Shown here one piece after another: positions 1 through 7,738 of a stretch of 64,000 nucleotides of DNA. Below the pieces are notes generated by a model that worked only from the letters and a program-made list of their open reading frames with translations, was not told the DNA's origin and did not search any database. This DNA is from Roseateles asaccharophilus (lineage in GTDB: Bacteria > Pseudomonadota > Gammaproteobacteria > Burkholderiales > Burkholderiaceae_C). The first letter of the stretch is position 1. Each line of letters starts with the position of its first letter. Location of the stretch: NCBI RefSeq assembly GCF_004362405.1, contig NZ_SNXE01000001.1, positions 310,001 to 374,000 of the forward strand, in the 5' to 3' direction. Made by a program: the position numbers and the translations under genes.

Positions 1-6
1 CACAGC

Positions 7-80
7 CCACCCCCTACGCGCTGCGCGCGCCCCCTCAAAGGGGGCACGCCCGCAGGCCCGGCCGAGCCGGATCCTCGGGC
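7..80. repeat. dispersed intergenic repeat, copy 1
   Basis: GC-rich element centred on the inverted repeat GCCCCCT-CAA-AGGGGGC (29-45), followed by a segment ending in AGCCGGATC. The same arrangement recurs at 25027-25100: a C-rich start, a CTGCG segment, the seven-base palindrome, then GGGCAC and AGCCGGATC. It lies in the gap before the zinc-finger gene. The sequence shows the two-copy similarity; a role as terminator or mobile intergenic element is inference. Confidence 0.6.
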
Positions 81-138
81 GTCGCTGGGTCAGGAGCCCC
101 GTGGGTGGCGAGTGACAGAAGCATTGAGAAGGAACATC

Positions 139-348
139 ATGAGTAACGAAGTCAAGGCAGTGGTCGAAGTGACGGCCAAGGACGTGCAGGGCCCCGGCGT
201 GGTGGCCTGCCCCAATCCCAAGATGGCGCTGTGGAGCAACCATCCGCGCGTCTTCGTGGACGTGACGCACGAAGGCGGCGGCAAGTGCCCCTACTGCGGC
301 ACCGTCTACAAGCTCAAGGCCGGCGAAGTCCTGCACGGCCACCACTGA
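139..348 (+). CDS. CHCC-type zinc-finger protein (NDUFS6-like)
   Basis: A 69-residue protein with the zf-CHCC pattern: Cys24, His35, Cys50 and Cys53, the last two as CPYC near the C-terminus. This family is related to the zinc-binding NDUFS6 accessory subunit of mitochondrial complex I and is common as a small stand-alone protein in proteobacteria; its bacterial role is not established. The ATG at 139 is preferred over an in-frame GTG at 112 because GAGAAGGA lies just upstream of it and homologs I recall begin near this point. The next gene starts 10 bp downstream, so the two are probably co-transcribed. Confidence 0.85.
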   Translation: MSNEVKAVVEVTAKDVQGPGVVACPNPKMALWSNHPRVFVDVTHEGGGKCPYCGTVYKLKAGEVLHGHH

Positions 349-358
349 GCCACAACCC

Positions 359-808
359 ATGCAGCGCCCCAAAGCCCAGACCGCGGCCCTGCTGGCCGCG
401 CCCGAGGACACCGAGGCCCAGTTCTACGAGGCGCTGCAGAGCGCCGACCTGGAGCGCCTGATGTCGGTCTGGGCGGATGAGGAGGAGATCTCCTGCGTGC
501 ATCCCGGCGGCCCGCGTCTGGTGGGCTTCGGCGCCATCCGCGCCGCCTTCGAGGGCCTGTTCGCCCAGGGGGCGATCTCGGTCCATCCCGAGCGGGTGCG
601 GCGCCTGCTCAGCGGCGAGACCGCCATCCACCAGGTGCTGGAGCGGGTGCAGGTGGACGGTCCCGAGGGCCAGCACAGCGCCTGGGTCATCGCGACCAAT
701 GTCTATCTGAAGACCGCCGAAGGCTGGCGCATGGTGCTGCACCATGCCAGCCCGGGCACGGCCCACGATATCCAGGAGGTGGTCGAGGAACCGGCCACCC
801 TGCATTGA
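359..808 (+). CDS. NTF2/SnoaL-like fold protein
   Basis: A 149-residue soluble protein with the cone-shaped NTF2-like pattern: an N-terminal helix (FYEALQSADLERLMSVWADE), then a CVHPGGPRLVG strand region, the segment following it (AIRAAFEGLF) and a C-terminal WRMVLHHASPG strand. Related bacterial proteins are often called SnoaL-like or DUF4440; some are ligand-binding, some enzymatic. No catalytic residues can be assigned. It starts 10 bp after the zinc-finger gene and ends 5 bp before a YheT-type hydrolase, so the three look like one transcription unit. Confidence 0.75.
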   Translation: MQRPKAQTAALLAAPEDTEAQFYEALQSADLERLMSVWADEEEISCVHPGGPRLVGFGAIRAAFEGLFAQGAISVHPERVRRLLSGETAIHQVLERVQVDGPEGQHSAWVIATNVYLKTAEGWRMVLHHASPGTAHDIQEVVEEPATLH

Positions 809-813
809 CGGCG

Positions 814-1809
814 ATGCGCTACCGCGCGCCGCTGTGGCTGCCAGGCGGCCATGCCCAGACCATCTGGCCGGCGCTGTACGCACGGCGTTTCCACGGCGCG
901 CCGCCGCGCTTTCGGCGCGAGCGCTGGACCACGCCGGACGGCGACTTCGTGGATGTGGACCATCTGCAGCCCGAGCCGGGCGCCGCGCCGCCCCCCCCGC
1001 AGCAAGCCCTGCTCGTGCTCTTCCACGGCCTGGAAGGCAGCTCCCAGAGCCAGTACTCCCAGGCCTTTGCGGCCATGGCGCGGCAGCGTGGCTGGGCCTT
1101 TGCCATGCCGCATTTCCGCGGCTGCTCGGGCGAGCTGAATCTGGCGCCGCGGGCCTACCACTCGGGCGACTATGAAGAGATCGGCTGGATGCTGGCGCGG
1201 CTCAAGGCCGCGCACCGCGGCCCCCTGATCGCCGCGGGCGTCTCCCTGGGCGGCAATGCCCTGATGCGCTGGGCCGAGGAGGCGGGCGAGAGCGCCGCGG
1301 CCACGGCCGCCGCCGTCTGCTCCATCTGCTCGCCGCTGGACCTGCGCGCGGCCGGCATCGCCATTGGCCAGGGCTTCAACCGCCTGGTCTACACGCGCAT
1401 GTTCCTGCGCAGCATGGTGCCCAAGGCCCTGGCCAAGCTGCGCCAGCATCCGGGCCTGTTCGATGGCGAGCGCCTGGCCCGGGCGCGCGACCTCTACGAG
1501 TTCGACAATCTCTTCACCGCGCCCCTGCACGGCTTTCGCGACACCGAGGACTACTGGCACCGGGCCTCGGCCAAGCCCCATCTGCACCGCATCCGCATCC
1601 CGGCCCTGGCCCTGAACGCGCGCAACGATCCCTTTGTGCCGGCCGAGAGCCTGCCGCGCCCGGGCGAGGTGGGTCGTCACGTCACGCTCTGGCAGCCCGC
1701 GCACGGCGGCCATGTGGGCTTTCCGCATGGGGCGCCCCCGGCACGCGTGATGCAGATGCCCCGGCTGGTCTGCGACTGGCTGGCCGCCGCGGCAAACCTA
1801 AGTCCCTGA
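814..1809 (+). CDS. YheT-family alpha/beta hydrolase
   Basis: A 331-residue hydrolase. It opens with the family signature LPGGHAQTIWPAL, has an oxyanion region LFHGLEGSS near residue 70, the nucleophile elbow GVSLGGN with Ser144, a LNARNDPFVP acid loop, and a late HGGHVGF motif supplying the catalytic His. YheT proteins are widespread putative carboxylesterases with unknown natural substrate. The ATG at 814 is used; TTG at 805 would overlap the previous stop codon. Last gene of the 139-1809 cluster. Confidence 0.88.
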   Translation: MRYRAPLWLPGGHAQTIWPALYARRFHGAPPRFRRERWTTPDGDFVDVDHLQPEPGAAPPPPQQALLVLFHGLEGSSQSQYSQAFAAMARQRGWAFAMPHFRGCSGELNLAPRAYHSGDYEEIGWMLARLKAAHRGPLIAAGVSLGGNALMRWAEEAGESAAATAAAVCSICSPLDLRAAGIAIGQGFNRLVYTRMFLRSMVPKALAKLRQHPGLFDGERLARARDLYEFDNLFTAPLHGFRDTEDYWHRASAKPHLHRIRIPALALNARNDPFVPAESLPRPGEVGRHVTLWQPAHGGHVGFPHGAPPARVMQMPRLVCDWLAAAANLSP

Positions 1810-1950
1810 GCGGGCGGGCAAAGACTGCGTTTTTTACGAAGCCACACTCCCCTTCGGCGTAGTGGCAGCGGGCACCGGCTCTGCCGACACTGCGCGGACC
1901 GGCGCGGATGCGCGTCCGGCCCCCCTCGCTCAGCAAGAAGGAGATCGTGC

Positions 1951-2379
1951 ATGCGCCACTACCCACGCAACAGTGCCGAAGCCGCAAGCCGGCTGGTCGC
2001 CCTGGCCTTGATCGCCGATGGCAAGGTCTGCCAGCAGGAAACACAGGCCCTGCAGCAGCTGGGCCACAGCCTCAAGCTGGGCTTGCCGCCGGAACGCTTG
2101 TACGCCTTGGTGCAAGAGCTTTGCGAAGACCTGGTCAGCGCCCATCAAGCCCTCGATATGCAGCAGGCCTGCGTCAGCGACCAGATTCTGGACACCCTGC
2201 TGGAGGATGTGGATCAACCCCAGCTGCGCCAGCGCGTGCTGGATGCCGTGACCACGGTGGTGGCCGCCGATCAGTATCTGGCCAGCGGGGAAGGCATTGT
2301 GCTGCAGCGCATGCTCGCTCGCTGGGAGGCGGGAGCACAGGCCCCCAGAGCGCGGGCCGGCACGGGCTTGCCCAGCTGA
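1951..2379 (+). CDS. TerB-like helical protein
   Basis: A 142-residue alpha-helical protein. The N-terminal segment ALALIADGKVCQQE resembles the acidic helix turn of TerB/TerB-like domains (tellurite-resistance associated, metal-binding helical bundles), and a second helix pair ends with VVAADQYLASGEG. The C-terminal tail is short and low in complexity. A strong ribosome site, AAGGAG, lies ten bases before ATG. The 140 bp upstream carry no gene. No other Ter genes are near, so a tellurite role is not implied. Confidence 0.6.
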   Translation: MRHYPRNSAEAASRLVALALIADGKVCQQETQALQQLGHSLKLGLPPERLYALVQELCEDLVSAHQALDMQQACVSDQILDTLLEDVDQPQLRQRVLDAVTTVVAADQYLASGEGIVLQRMLARWEAGAQAPRARAGTGLPS

Positions 2380-2424
2380 GGCGCGGCACCGTCGCGCTGG
2401 GCGCCGGCGGCTAGACTCCGGGCC

Positions 2425-2964
2425 ATGGACCCCATCGTCGAAGCCGCCCTGAAGAAATGGCCCAATGTGCCGGATTGCTATGGCTGGCTGGCCCTGGACG
2501 CCCGCGGCGACTGGTATATGCGTGATGAGCGCATCCAGGCGGCGGGCCCCTTCCCCCGGGTCAAGGGCAGCCGTATCACGCACGAGAAGCTGCGCGACTT
2601 CATCCACCGCAATTACGCGGCCGACGCGCAAGGCGCCTGGTTCTTCCAGAATGGCCCGCAGCGCGTCTATGTGCAGCTGGAGGCCGCGCCCTGGGTCTGG
2701 CGCCTGAGCGAGAACCCAGCCGAGCCCGGCGCGCCGCAGGTGCACAGCCACACCGGCCTGGCGGCCGGTCCGGTTCAGGCCTGCTGGCTGGACGAGCACG
2801 ATCGCTTCTACGTGGCGACCCCCCTGGGCCTGGGCCTGGTGCACAGCCTGGACATGGGCCTGGCCCTGGCGCCGGTGGAAACCGGGCGCTGGCAGCCCGA
2901 GACCCTGCGCCACGCCGAACTGCTGCAGCGCTACGGCGTGATCGTCGAACCCCAAGCGGCCTGA
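2425..2964 (+). CDS. conserved protein, Burkholderiales type (possibly DUF2946)
   Basis: A 179-residue soluble protein starting MDPIVEAALKKWPNVPDCYGWLALD. This opening, with WYMRDER and RITHEKLRDFI further on, is one I recall from a conserved Burkholderiales family, often named DUF2946 in annotation, though I am unsure of that number. It has no signal peptide and no membrane segment. The middle reads like beta-rich structure with alternating aromatic residues. It converges on the cytochrome gene across a shared terminator region. Function unknown. Confidence 0.6.
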   Translation: MDPIVEAALKKWPNVPDCYGWLALDARGDWYMRDERIQAAGPFPRVKGSRITHEKLRDFIHRNYAADAQGAWFFQNGPQRVYVQLEAAPWVWRLSENPAEPGAPQVHSHTGLAAGPVQACWLDEHDRFYVATPLGLGLVHSLDMGLALAPVETGRWQPETLRHAELLQRYGVIVEPQAA

Positions 2965-2976
2965 GACGCGGGCATG

Positions 2977-3000
2977 AAAAAGCCGCCCCTCGGGGCGGCT
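2977..3000 (-). terminator. rho-independent terminator of the cytochrome c gene
   Basis: Inverted repeat AGCCGCCCC / GGGGCGGCT (2981-3000) with A residues on the left side, which read as a U tract on the minus strand. It lies 22 bp after the stop codon of the minus-strand cytochrome gene and between two convergent genes. Confidence 0.8.
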
Positions 3001-3022
3001 CATCGTGATCGCAAACTAGCGC

Positions 3023-3574
3023 TTACTGCGCGGCCGAAGCCGCAGCGGCCGGCGCCTTGGGCTCCTCGAACTTGGCGCCGCCTTGGTTGCTCATATAGAC
3101 CACGGCGCGTGCGATCTCGAAATCGCTGTGGTCGCCACCGCCCTGCGGCCCCATGGCGCCCTTGCCCTTGAGCGCATGCTGCACCAGGAGCTCGAAACCC
3201 TGACCCAGACGCGGGCCCCAGGCAGCGGCATCACCCAGCTTGGGGGCGCCCGCTGCACCGCTGGTATGGCAGGCCGCGCACTGGGCCTGGTAGACCTGCT
3301 CACCGGTCTTCATGGCGCCCGGGTTGGAAACGTCCTTGAGCTCGATGCTGCCCACCGGCTGGATGCGCGCCGCCACGGCCTGTTCTTCCAGGCCCACGCT
3401 GCCGGCAGCCGGCTTGGCGGCGCTGGTCACGTAATTGGCCAGCAGCACAATCACCACCACCGGCACGACGAAGGCGAAACCCACGGCCCATGCCAGCTGC
3501 TTGGGCGTCTTGATCGGCCCTTCATGCGCCTCATGCGCGTCGTGCTTGTGGCCTTGATCTTGGGTTGCGCTCAT
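3023..3574 (-). CDS. membrane-anchored c-type cytochrome (c5-like)
   Basis: A 183-residue protein. A His-rich N-terminus (DQGHKHDAHEAHEG) is followed by one membrane helix at about residues 28-48, and a cytochrome c domain with the heme site CAACH at residues 99-103 and a likely axial Met in GKGAMGPQGGG. The domain resembles cytochrome c5/cytochrome c class I. The topology puts the heme domain in the periplasm, where it would carry electrons in respiration. ATG at 3574 is preferred to an upstream in-frame start because GAGG precedes it. A His/Ala-rich tail and N-terminus are unassigned. Confidence 0.88.
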   Translation of the reverse strand: MSATQDQGHKHDAHEAHEGPIKTPKQLAWAVGFAFVVPVVVIVLLANYVTSAAKPAAGSVGLEEQAVAARIQPVGSIELKDVSNPGAMKTGEQVYQAQCAACHTSGAAGAPKLGDAAAWGPRLGQGFELLVQHALKGKGAMGPQGGGDHSDFEIARAVVYMSNQGGAKFEEPKAPAAAASAAQ

Positions 3575-3715
3575 TGAATCCTCGTTGGCTGTCGGGAAAT
3601 TGGAAATCACGCAGCACCGCCTCGCCTGCGGGCGGCTTGAAGCGGCAAATTATATCGAGGCCGTCCGTTTGCCTCCCCCGTGCAAGCCCGCGGCACTGCT
3701 AGAATCCGCCGCGCT

Positions 3716-3791
3716 GCGCCCGTAGCTCAATGGATAGAGTACTGCCCTCCGAAGGCAGGGGTTGCTGGTTCGATCCCAGCCGGGCGCGCCA
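3716..3791 (+). tRNA. tRNA-Arg(CCG)
   Basis: A 76-nt cloverleaf: acceptor GCGCCCG (3716-3722) pairs with CGGGCGC (3781-3787), anticodon stem CTGCC/GGCAG encloses the loop CTCCGAA with anticodon CCG at 3749-3751, the T arm is GCTGG-TTCGATC-CCAGC, and CCA is encoded (3789-3791). It reads the Arg codon CGG. A TAGAAT box at 3700-3705 is a plausible -10 element. No integrase or attachment duplication is seen beside it. Confidence 0.97.
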
Positions 3792-3808
3792 AGAAAATCA
3801 AGCACTTA

Positions 3809-3836
3809 CGCCACCCTCGGGTGGCGTTTGCGTTTT
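3809..3836 (+). terminator. rho-independent terminator of tRNA-Arg
   Basis: Stem CGCCACC / GGTGGCG with a CTCG loop (3809-3826) followed by TTTGCGTTTT, 17 bp after the tRNA 3' end. Confidence 0.85.
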
Positions 3837-3993
3837 CAGCGCCCCGCGCCGGGACCGCGCCCGGGGCCAGTTCTTGCCGCGGGGCACGCTCAGGCGCGCG
3901 CGCCGGCGCCCAGTGCGGTGCTTTGCGCTGGATCAAGCCGCCCGGCGCAGCCGGCGCCGCTATACGCACCGGCCTGTTGCGCCCCAGCCACCC

Positions 3994-5184
3994 TCAGCGG
4001 CTGGCCGCCGCCCGCATGGCGCGCCCCACATAGACGATGGCGCCGCTGATGATGAGCAGGGCCGTCAGTACCGGCGGCAGCCACTGATCCAGGCGCAGCA
4101 CCTCACCCTTGAGCAACTGCATCATCTGCTGGTACTGGCCCAGGCCCGGCAGCCAGTAATGCCAGGCGGCGTCCGCGCCGGGATTCATGATGGCCAGCAG
4201 GGGCATGAGGCTGAAGACCATGATCACCAAATTGGCGCTGGCCTGGGCCTCCTTAAAGGTCTTGGTGCGTATGGCCACCGCCATCAGGAGGGCGCCCATG
4301 GCCGCGGCCACCGGCATCAGCAGCAGGGCGAACAAGGTGGCATCCATCCAGCCAAAGCGGAACTGGGCTGCCAGGGCATCGCTCTTGATCAGCAGCTGGG
4401 CCGGCAGAAAGCTGAAGCTGGCCAGGGCCGCCACCACCGCCCCCATCAGGGCCACGGCCAGCCACTTGCCCAGAACCAGGGCGCCATGCGGCACCGGGTT
4501 GGCCAGCAAGGGCTCCAGGCTCTGGCGCTCGCGCTCGCCGCTGGTGGTGTCCAGGGCGGCGGTGAGCGCGCCATAGAGCACGGCCATGATCACGAACATG
4601 GGAATGATGCCGGTGATGCGGGCGGCCCGGGCCCCGGGGCTGGCCAGATCGCGCTCGGTGAGGCCCACCGGGCTGAGCAGCTCGGGGCTGACGCCGCGCA
4701 GCATCAGATGCAGGCGCGCGCGCTCGTCGTTGAAGCCGCGCACCAGGCGGGCCACGCCACCACCGCTGGCACTGGCCCGGGTGTTGGCGCTGTCGGTCAC
4801 CACCTCCAGCTCGGCCTCATCGCCGCGGGCCAGGGCCTGCTCAAAGCCGGCCGGCACCACCAGCACGGCGCTGGCCAGACGCGACTCGCGCAGCTGCTTC
4901 TCGTAGTCGGCCGGCGCCTCCTTGACGCTGTAGTTCTGGCGCTGCAGATAGTTCACCAGGCTGGGCGCCTGCGCCATGCCGGCCACCACGATCTCGCGCT
5001 GCTCGGCCTGCTTCTCGAACTGGGCCACCAGCATGGACAGCGCAAACAGCATCAATGGCCCCATCAGCAGGCCCGGCAGCGAGACCCGCAGCAGGGTGCG
5101 GCGGTCGCGCAGGGCCTCGCGCAGCTCCTTGAGGAAGACGACGAGCACATGGTTCAGCAGCGAGGCATTGGGCATCATGTTCAT
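3994..5184 (-). CDS. ABC-2 type export permease (NatB-like)
   Basis: A 396-residue membrane protein: a first helix after about 25 cytoplasmic residues (KELREALRDRRTLLRV, then a hydrophobic span), a large extracytoplasmic domain of about 150 residues, and a cluster of five or so helices in the C-terminal half. The preserved motif ERERQSLEPLLANP is typical of NatB/ABC-2 permeases. It overlaps the ATPase gene by ATGA, so the pair forms one exporter. NatAB in Bacillus exports sodium; the substrate here cannot be read from sequence. Confidence 0.88.
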   Translation of the reverse strand: MNMMPNASLLNHVLVVFLKELREALRDRRTLLRVSLPGLLMGPLMLFALSMLVAQFEKQAEQREIVVAGMAQAPSLVNYLQRQNYSVKEAPADYEKQLRESRLASAVLVVPAGFEQALARGDEAELEVVTDSANTRASASGGGVARLVRGFNDERARLHLMLRGVSPELLSPVGLTERDLASPGARAARITGIIPMFVIMAVLYGALTAALDTTSGERERQSLEPLLANPVPHGALVLGKWLAVALMGAVVAALASFSFLPAQLLIKSDALAAQFRFGWMDATLFALLLMPVAAAMGALLMAVAIRTKTFKEAQASANLVIMVFSLMPLLAIMNPGADAAWHYWLPGLGQYQQMMQLLKGEVLRLDQWLPPVLTALLIISGAIVYVGRAMRAAASR

Positions 5185-5975
5185 GCGGCCTCCTGGGCCG
5201 GCGCAAAGGCGAGCGCCACAAAAGCGTCTTCGAAGTTGTGGCAGCCGGCGAGCTGCTTGAGCTCATCCACGCTGCCACGGGCCACCGAGCGGCCCTGGGC
5301 CACCACCACCACCTCGTCGCAGAGGTACTCCACCTCCTGCATGATGTGGGTGGAAAAGACGATGCACTTGCCCTGCTCCCGCGCCAGGGTGCGCAGGGCG
5401 CCGCGCAGGCTGCGCGTGGCCAGCACGTCCAGGCCGTTGGTGGGCTCGTCCAGCACGATGTTCGCCGGGTCATGCACCAGGGCGCGGGCCAGGGCGGTCT
5501 TCATGCGCTCGCCCTGGCTGAAGCCCTCGGCACGCCGGTCCAGGATGGCGCCCAACTCCAGCAGCTCGGCCAGTTCCTCGGCGCGTCGGCTGGCCACGGC
5601 GGCGCTCAGGCCCTGGAGCTGGCCGAAATAGACGATGTTCTCGCGCGCCGTCAGCCGCGGGTACAGGCCGTGGGCATCGCCCAGAATGCCCATGCGGGCC
5701 AGGGCCTGGCGGGGCTGGCGCAGCACATCGATGCCATCCACCGCAATGGCGCCGGTATCGGGCCGGAACAGGCCGGCCAGCATGCGCAGCGAGGTGGTCT
5801 TGCCCGCGCCGTTGGCGCCCAGCAGGCCGGTGATGCGGCCATCCCCCGCGCTGAAGGACACCTCGCGCACGGCCTCCACCCAGCCGCCCTGGCGGCGACC
5901 CAGCCAGCCGGCCAGTCCGGGCTGGCGCTGCGAGGCGGTCTTGAAACGCTTGCTGATACGGTCGATGCTGATCAC
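5181..5975 (-). CDS. ABC transporter ATP-binding protein (NatA-like)
   Basis: A 264-residue ATPase with Walker A GANGAGKTT, an LSGGQ-like signature FSQGERMK, Walker B NIVLDEPTNGLD, and the switch His in VFSTHIMQEVEYL. The start is GTG at 5975: GGAGAAG lies six bases before it, and its GTGA overlaps the stop of the upstream hydrolase gene. The CcmA/NatA-like layout and adjacent permease make this the energising subunit of an exporter. Starts further upstream would overlap the hydrolase gene and are rejected. Confidence 0.92.
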   Translation of the reverse strand: MISIDRISKRFKTASQRQPGLAGWLGRRQGGWVEAVREVSFSAGDGRITGLLGANGAGKTTSLRMLAGLFRPDTGAIAVDGIDVLRQPRQALARMGILGDAHGLYPRLTARENIVYFGQLQGLSAAVASRRAEELAELLELGAILDRRAEGFSQGERMKTALARALVHDPANIVLDEPTNGLDVLATRSLRGALRTLAREQGKCIVFSTHIMQEVEYLCDEVVVVAQGRSVARGSVDELKQLAGCHNFEDAFVALAFAPAQEAA

Positions 5976-7492
5976 GGACGCTTCTCCGCAGTGGGGCGGG
6001 CCGCCGCAGCCGGCAGCTCGGGATTGGGGGGCACAAAGGCCGGCGGCAGGGGCATGCGGGCGGCGCAATCGGTCTTGAGCGCCAGGGCCTGCTCATCGGT
6101 CTTGGCCTCGATGAAGCGGGCCAGGGTGTCGCGCATGCAGGGCAGGCCCATCACCCCATGGCCGGCACCGGGCACCAGCTCATGGCGAGCCAGCGGGCCC
6201 AGGGCCTGCAGCACGCGTTCGCCATGGCGCGGCGCGGTGGCGGGGTCCACACCGCCGCTTAGCAGCAGCACCGGGCTTTGCGCCTTGGGCATCTCGTAGA
6301 AGGCGGCCGGCACCTCGCCGCGTGGCCAGTCGCGGCAGACCCGGGCGTAGAAGGCCGCCGGCCCGCTCAGGGTCGCCGCGTCCCGGGTCGCGAGCCGCGG
6401 ATAGTCCTCGCTGCAGATCACCGAGAAATGCATGCCCGTCGACAGCTGGCCGCCGCGTCCGCCCGACATGCCGCTGGCCACGCCCAGCAGGGCGTCGAAG
6501 TTGCCTTGCGCCGCCTGGGCGATGGCGGCCGGCAGGGCGCTGCGCAGGCTGGGCACATAGAGCGGGCTGCGCAGGCGCATCACCAGGTCCTCGGCCTGCA
6601 GGCGCACGGTCTCGCTCTTGCCGGTGAGGGGGTGCCGCAGGCTCAGCTCGCGCGGCAGGCTGGCCAGCAGCCGCTCCCACTGGGCCCTCAGCTCGGGAAA
6701 GGCCCGGGCGCAGCCGGGCTCGGCGGCGCATTCGTTCAGCAGGGTCTGCAGCGCCTCGTAGCCATCCTGGCTCAGGCTCAGGGGCAGCACGCCATCGGGC
6801 GGGGCCAGGCCGTCGAGCACGGCGCGGCGCACCGCGCCCGGGAACTGGCGCAGATAGTCCAGGCCGGCGCGGGTGCCATAGCTGCCGCCGATCACATTCC
6901 ACTGCGCCACGCCCAGGGCCCGGCGCACCGCATCCAGGTCCTGGGAGGCGATCCAGGTGCTGTAGAAACGCAGATCCCCATGCGGCAGTTTCTGCAGCTC
7001 CGCGCGGCACTGCTGCAGCTCCTGCAGCATGGCCTCGCGGTCCAGCTGCTTGCTCAAGGGCAGATAGCGTTCGTCCCGGCAGGCCAGTGAGGCGCTCTTG
7101 CCCGTACCGCGCTGGTCCACAAAGACCAGATCGCGGCGCTGGTTCAGCCGGCCCATGCGCCCGGCCAGGGTGGGCAGCAGCTCGATGGCCGACTGCCCCG
7201 GCCCGCCGGCCAGAAAGACCACGGGGTCAGGCAGCTTGTTGCGCGCCAGGGCCGGCACCACGGCCACCTGCAGCGCAATCTGCCGGCCTTGGGGCTGGGC
7301 GGGATCGAGTGCGCGCTTGAGCACCCCGCATTGCAGCTCGGTCGGGAAGCCGGGCAGGCGGCAGGGCTTGAGTGCCAGCTCGGCCTCCGCGCGGGCGGGC
7401 GCATGGACGGCCAGTCCGGCCAGCAGGACCGGCAGCAGGGACAAAGCCGCGCCTCTTCTATGCAGTCGGCGCAGCCACAGGGGCAGATTCAT
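5972..7492 (-). CDS. secreted alpha/beta hydrolase, S33/TAP-like peptidase family
   Basis: A 506-residue protein with a signal peptide (basic MNLPLWLRRLHRR, hydrophobic stretch, cleavage near APARA). The fold shows oxyanion motif FLAGGPGQS (residues 93-101), VDQRGTGKS, nucleophile elbow GGSYGTR with Ser204, a late GGVDPATAP acid region and GAGHGVMG for His. The C-terminal part matches the TAP-like domain found in bacterial tripeptidyl aminopeptidases/proline iminopeptidases. It is the first gene of a leftward operon with the NatAB-like exporter. Substrate unknown; a periplasmic peptidase or esterase is most likely. Confidence 0.87.
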   Translation of the reverse strand: MNLPLWLRRLHRRGAALSLLPVLLAGLAVHAPARAEAELALKPCRLPGFPTELQCGVLKRALDPAQPQGRQIALQVAVVPALARNKLPDPVVFLAGGPGQSAIELLPTLAGRMGRLNQRRDLVFVDQRGTGKSASLACRDERYLPLSKQLDREAMLQELQQCRAELQKLPHGDLRFYSTWIASQDLDAVRRALGVAQWNVIGGSYGTRAGLDYLRQFPGAVRRAVLDGLAPPDGVLPLSLSQDGYEALQTLLNECAAEPGCARAFPELRAQWERLLASLPRELSLRHPLTGKSETVRLQAEDLVMRLRSPLYVPSLRSALPAAIAQAAQGNFDALLGVASGMSGGRGGQLSTGMHFSVICSEDYPRLATRDAATLSGPAAFYARVCRDWPRGEVPAAFYEMPKAQSPVLLLSGGVDPATAPRHGERVLQALGPLARHELVPGAGHGVMGLPCMRDTLARFIEAKTDEQALALKTDCAARMPLPPAFVPPNPELPAAAARPTAEKRP

Positions 7493-7602
7493 GGTGGATG
7501 ACAGCGGGTTGAGACGGGTGCGATTGTGCGCAGCCAGGGCACGAACGGGGCATGGCCTGCGACGAATAGCCAGACTGGCGGATGAATGGCAAGCTGGATG
7601 GG

Positions 7603-7670
7603 TGCACCAAGACGGCGCTTCGCCGGATGCACTGAGCCGGTGCCACCGCCCCTGGGCACCATATCGGGGC
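7603..7670 (+). promoter_or_regulatory. three NtrC-like enhancer sites upstream of the ATP-grasp/Anbu operon
   Basis: Three sequences fit the NtrC pattern GCAC-N7-GTGC. The first, 7603-7620, reads TGCACCAAGACGGCGCTT, GCAC-N7-GCGC. The second, 7629-7643, is an exact GCAC-N7-GTGC. The third, 7656-7670, is GCAC-N7-GGGC. Their centres are 25 and 27 bp apart, and lie about 105, 80 and 53 bp before the start site implied by the sigma-54 element at 7690. The sites and spacing are seen in sequence; NtrC binding is inferred. Confidence 0.65.
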
Positions 7671-7689
7671 AATAACGCCCTGGCAGCCT

Positions 7690-7705
7690 GGGCACGGGGC
7701 TTGCA
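7690..7705 (+). promoter_or_regulatory. sigma-54 promoter of the ATP-grasp/Anbu operon
   Basis: GGGCACGGGGCTTGCA matches the sigma-54 consensus TGGCACG-N4-TTGCW at every specified position except the first base, with the -24 GG at 7691-7692 and -12 GC at 7703-7704 exactly 12 bp apart. The predicted start near 7716 leaves about 23 bases of leader holding GGAAGG just before the ATG at 7739. Confidence 0.8.
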
Positions 7706-7738
7706 TTTACCCCCAGACACGCTCTTGGAAGGCGACCG

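Noticed and set aside
3716-3836. tRNA-Arg as an integration site
   Set aside because: No integrase gene, no repeat of the tRNA 3' end, and normal genes on both sides.
3730-5631. Plus-strand open frame of over 600 codons opposite the NatAB-like genes
   Set aside because: High-GC mirror frame. The minus strand holds ATPase motifs and a permease; this frame is low complexity and His/Gly/Gln-rich.
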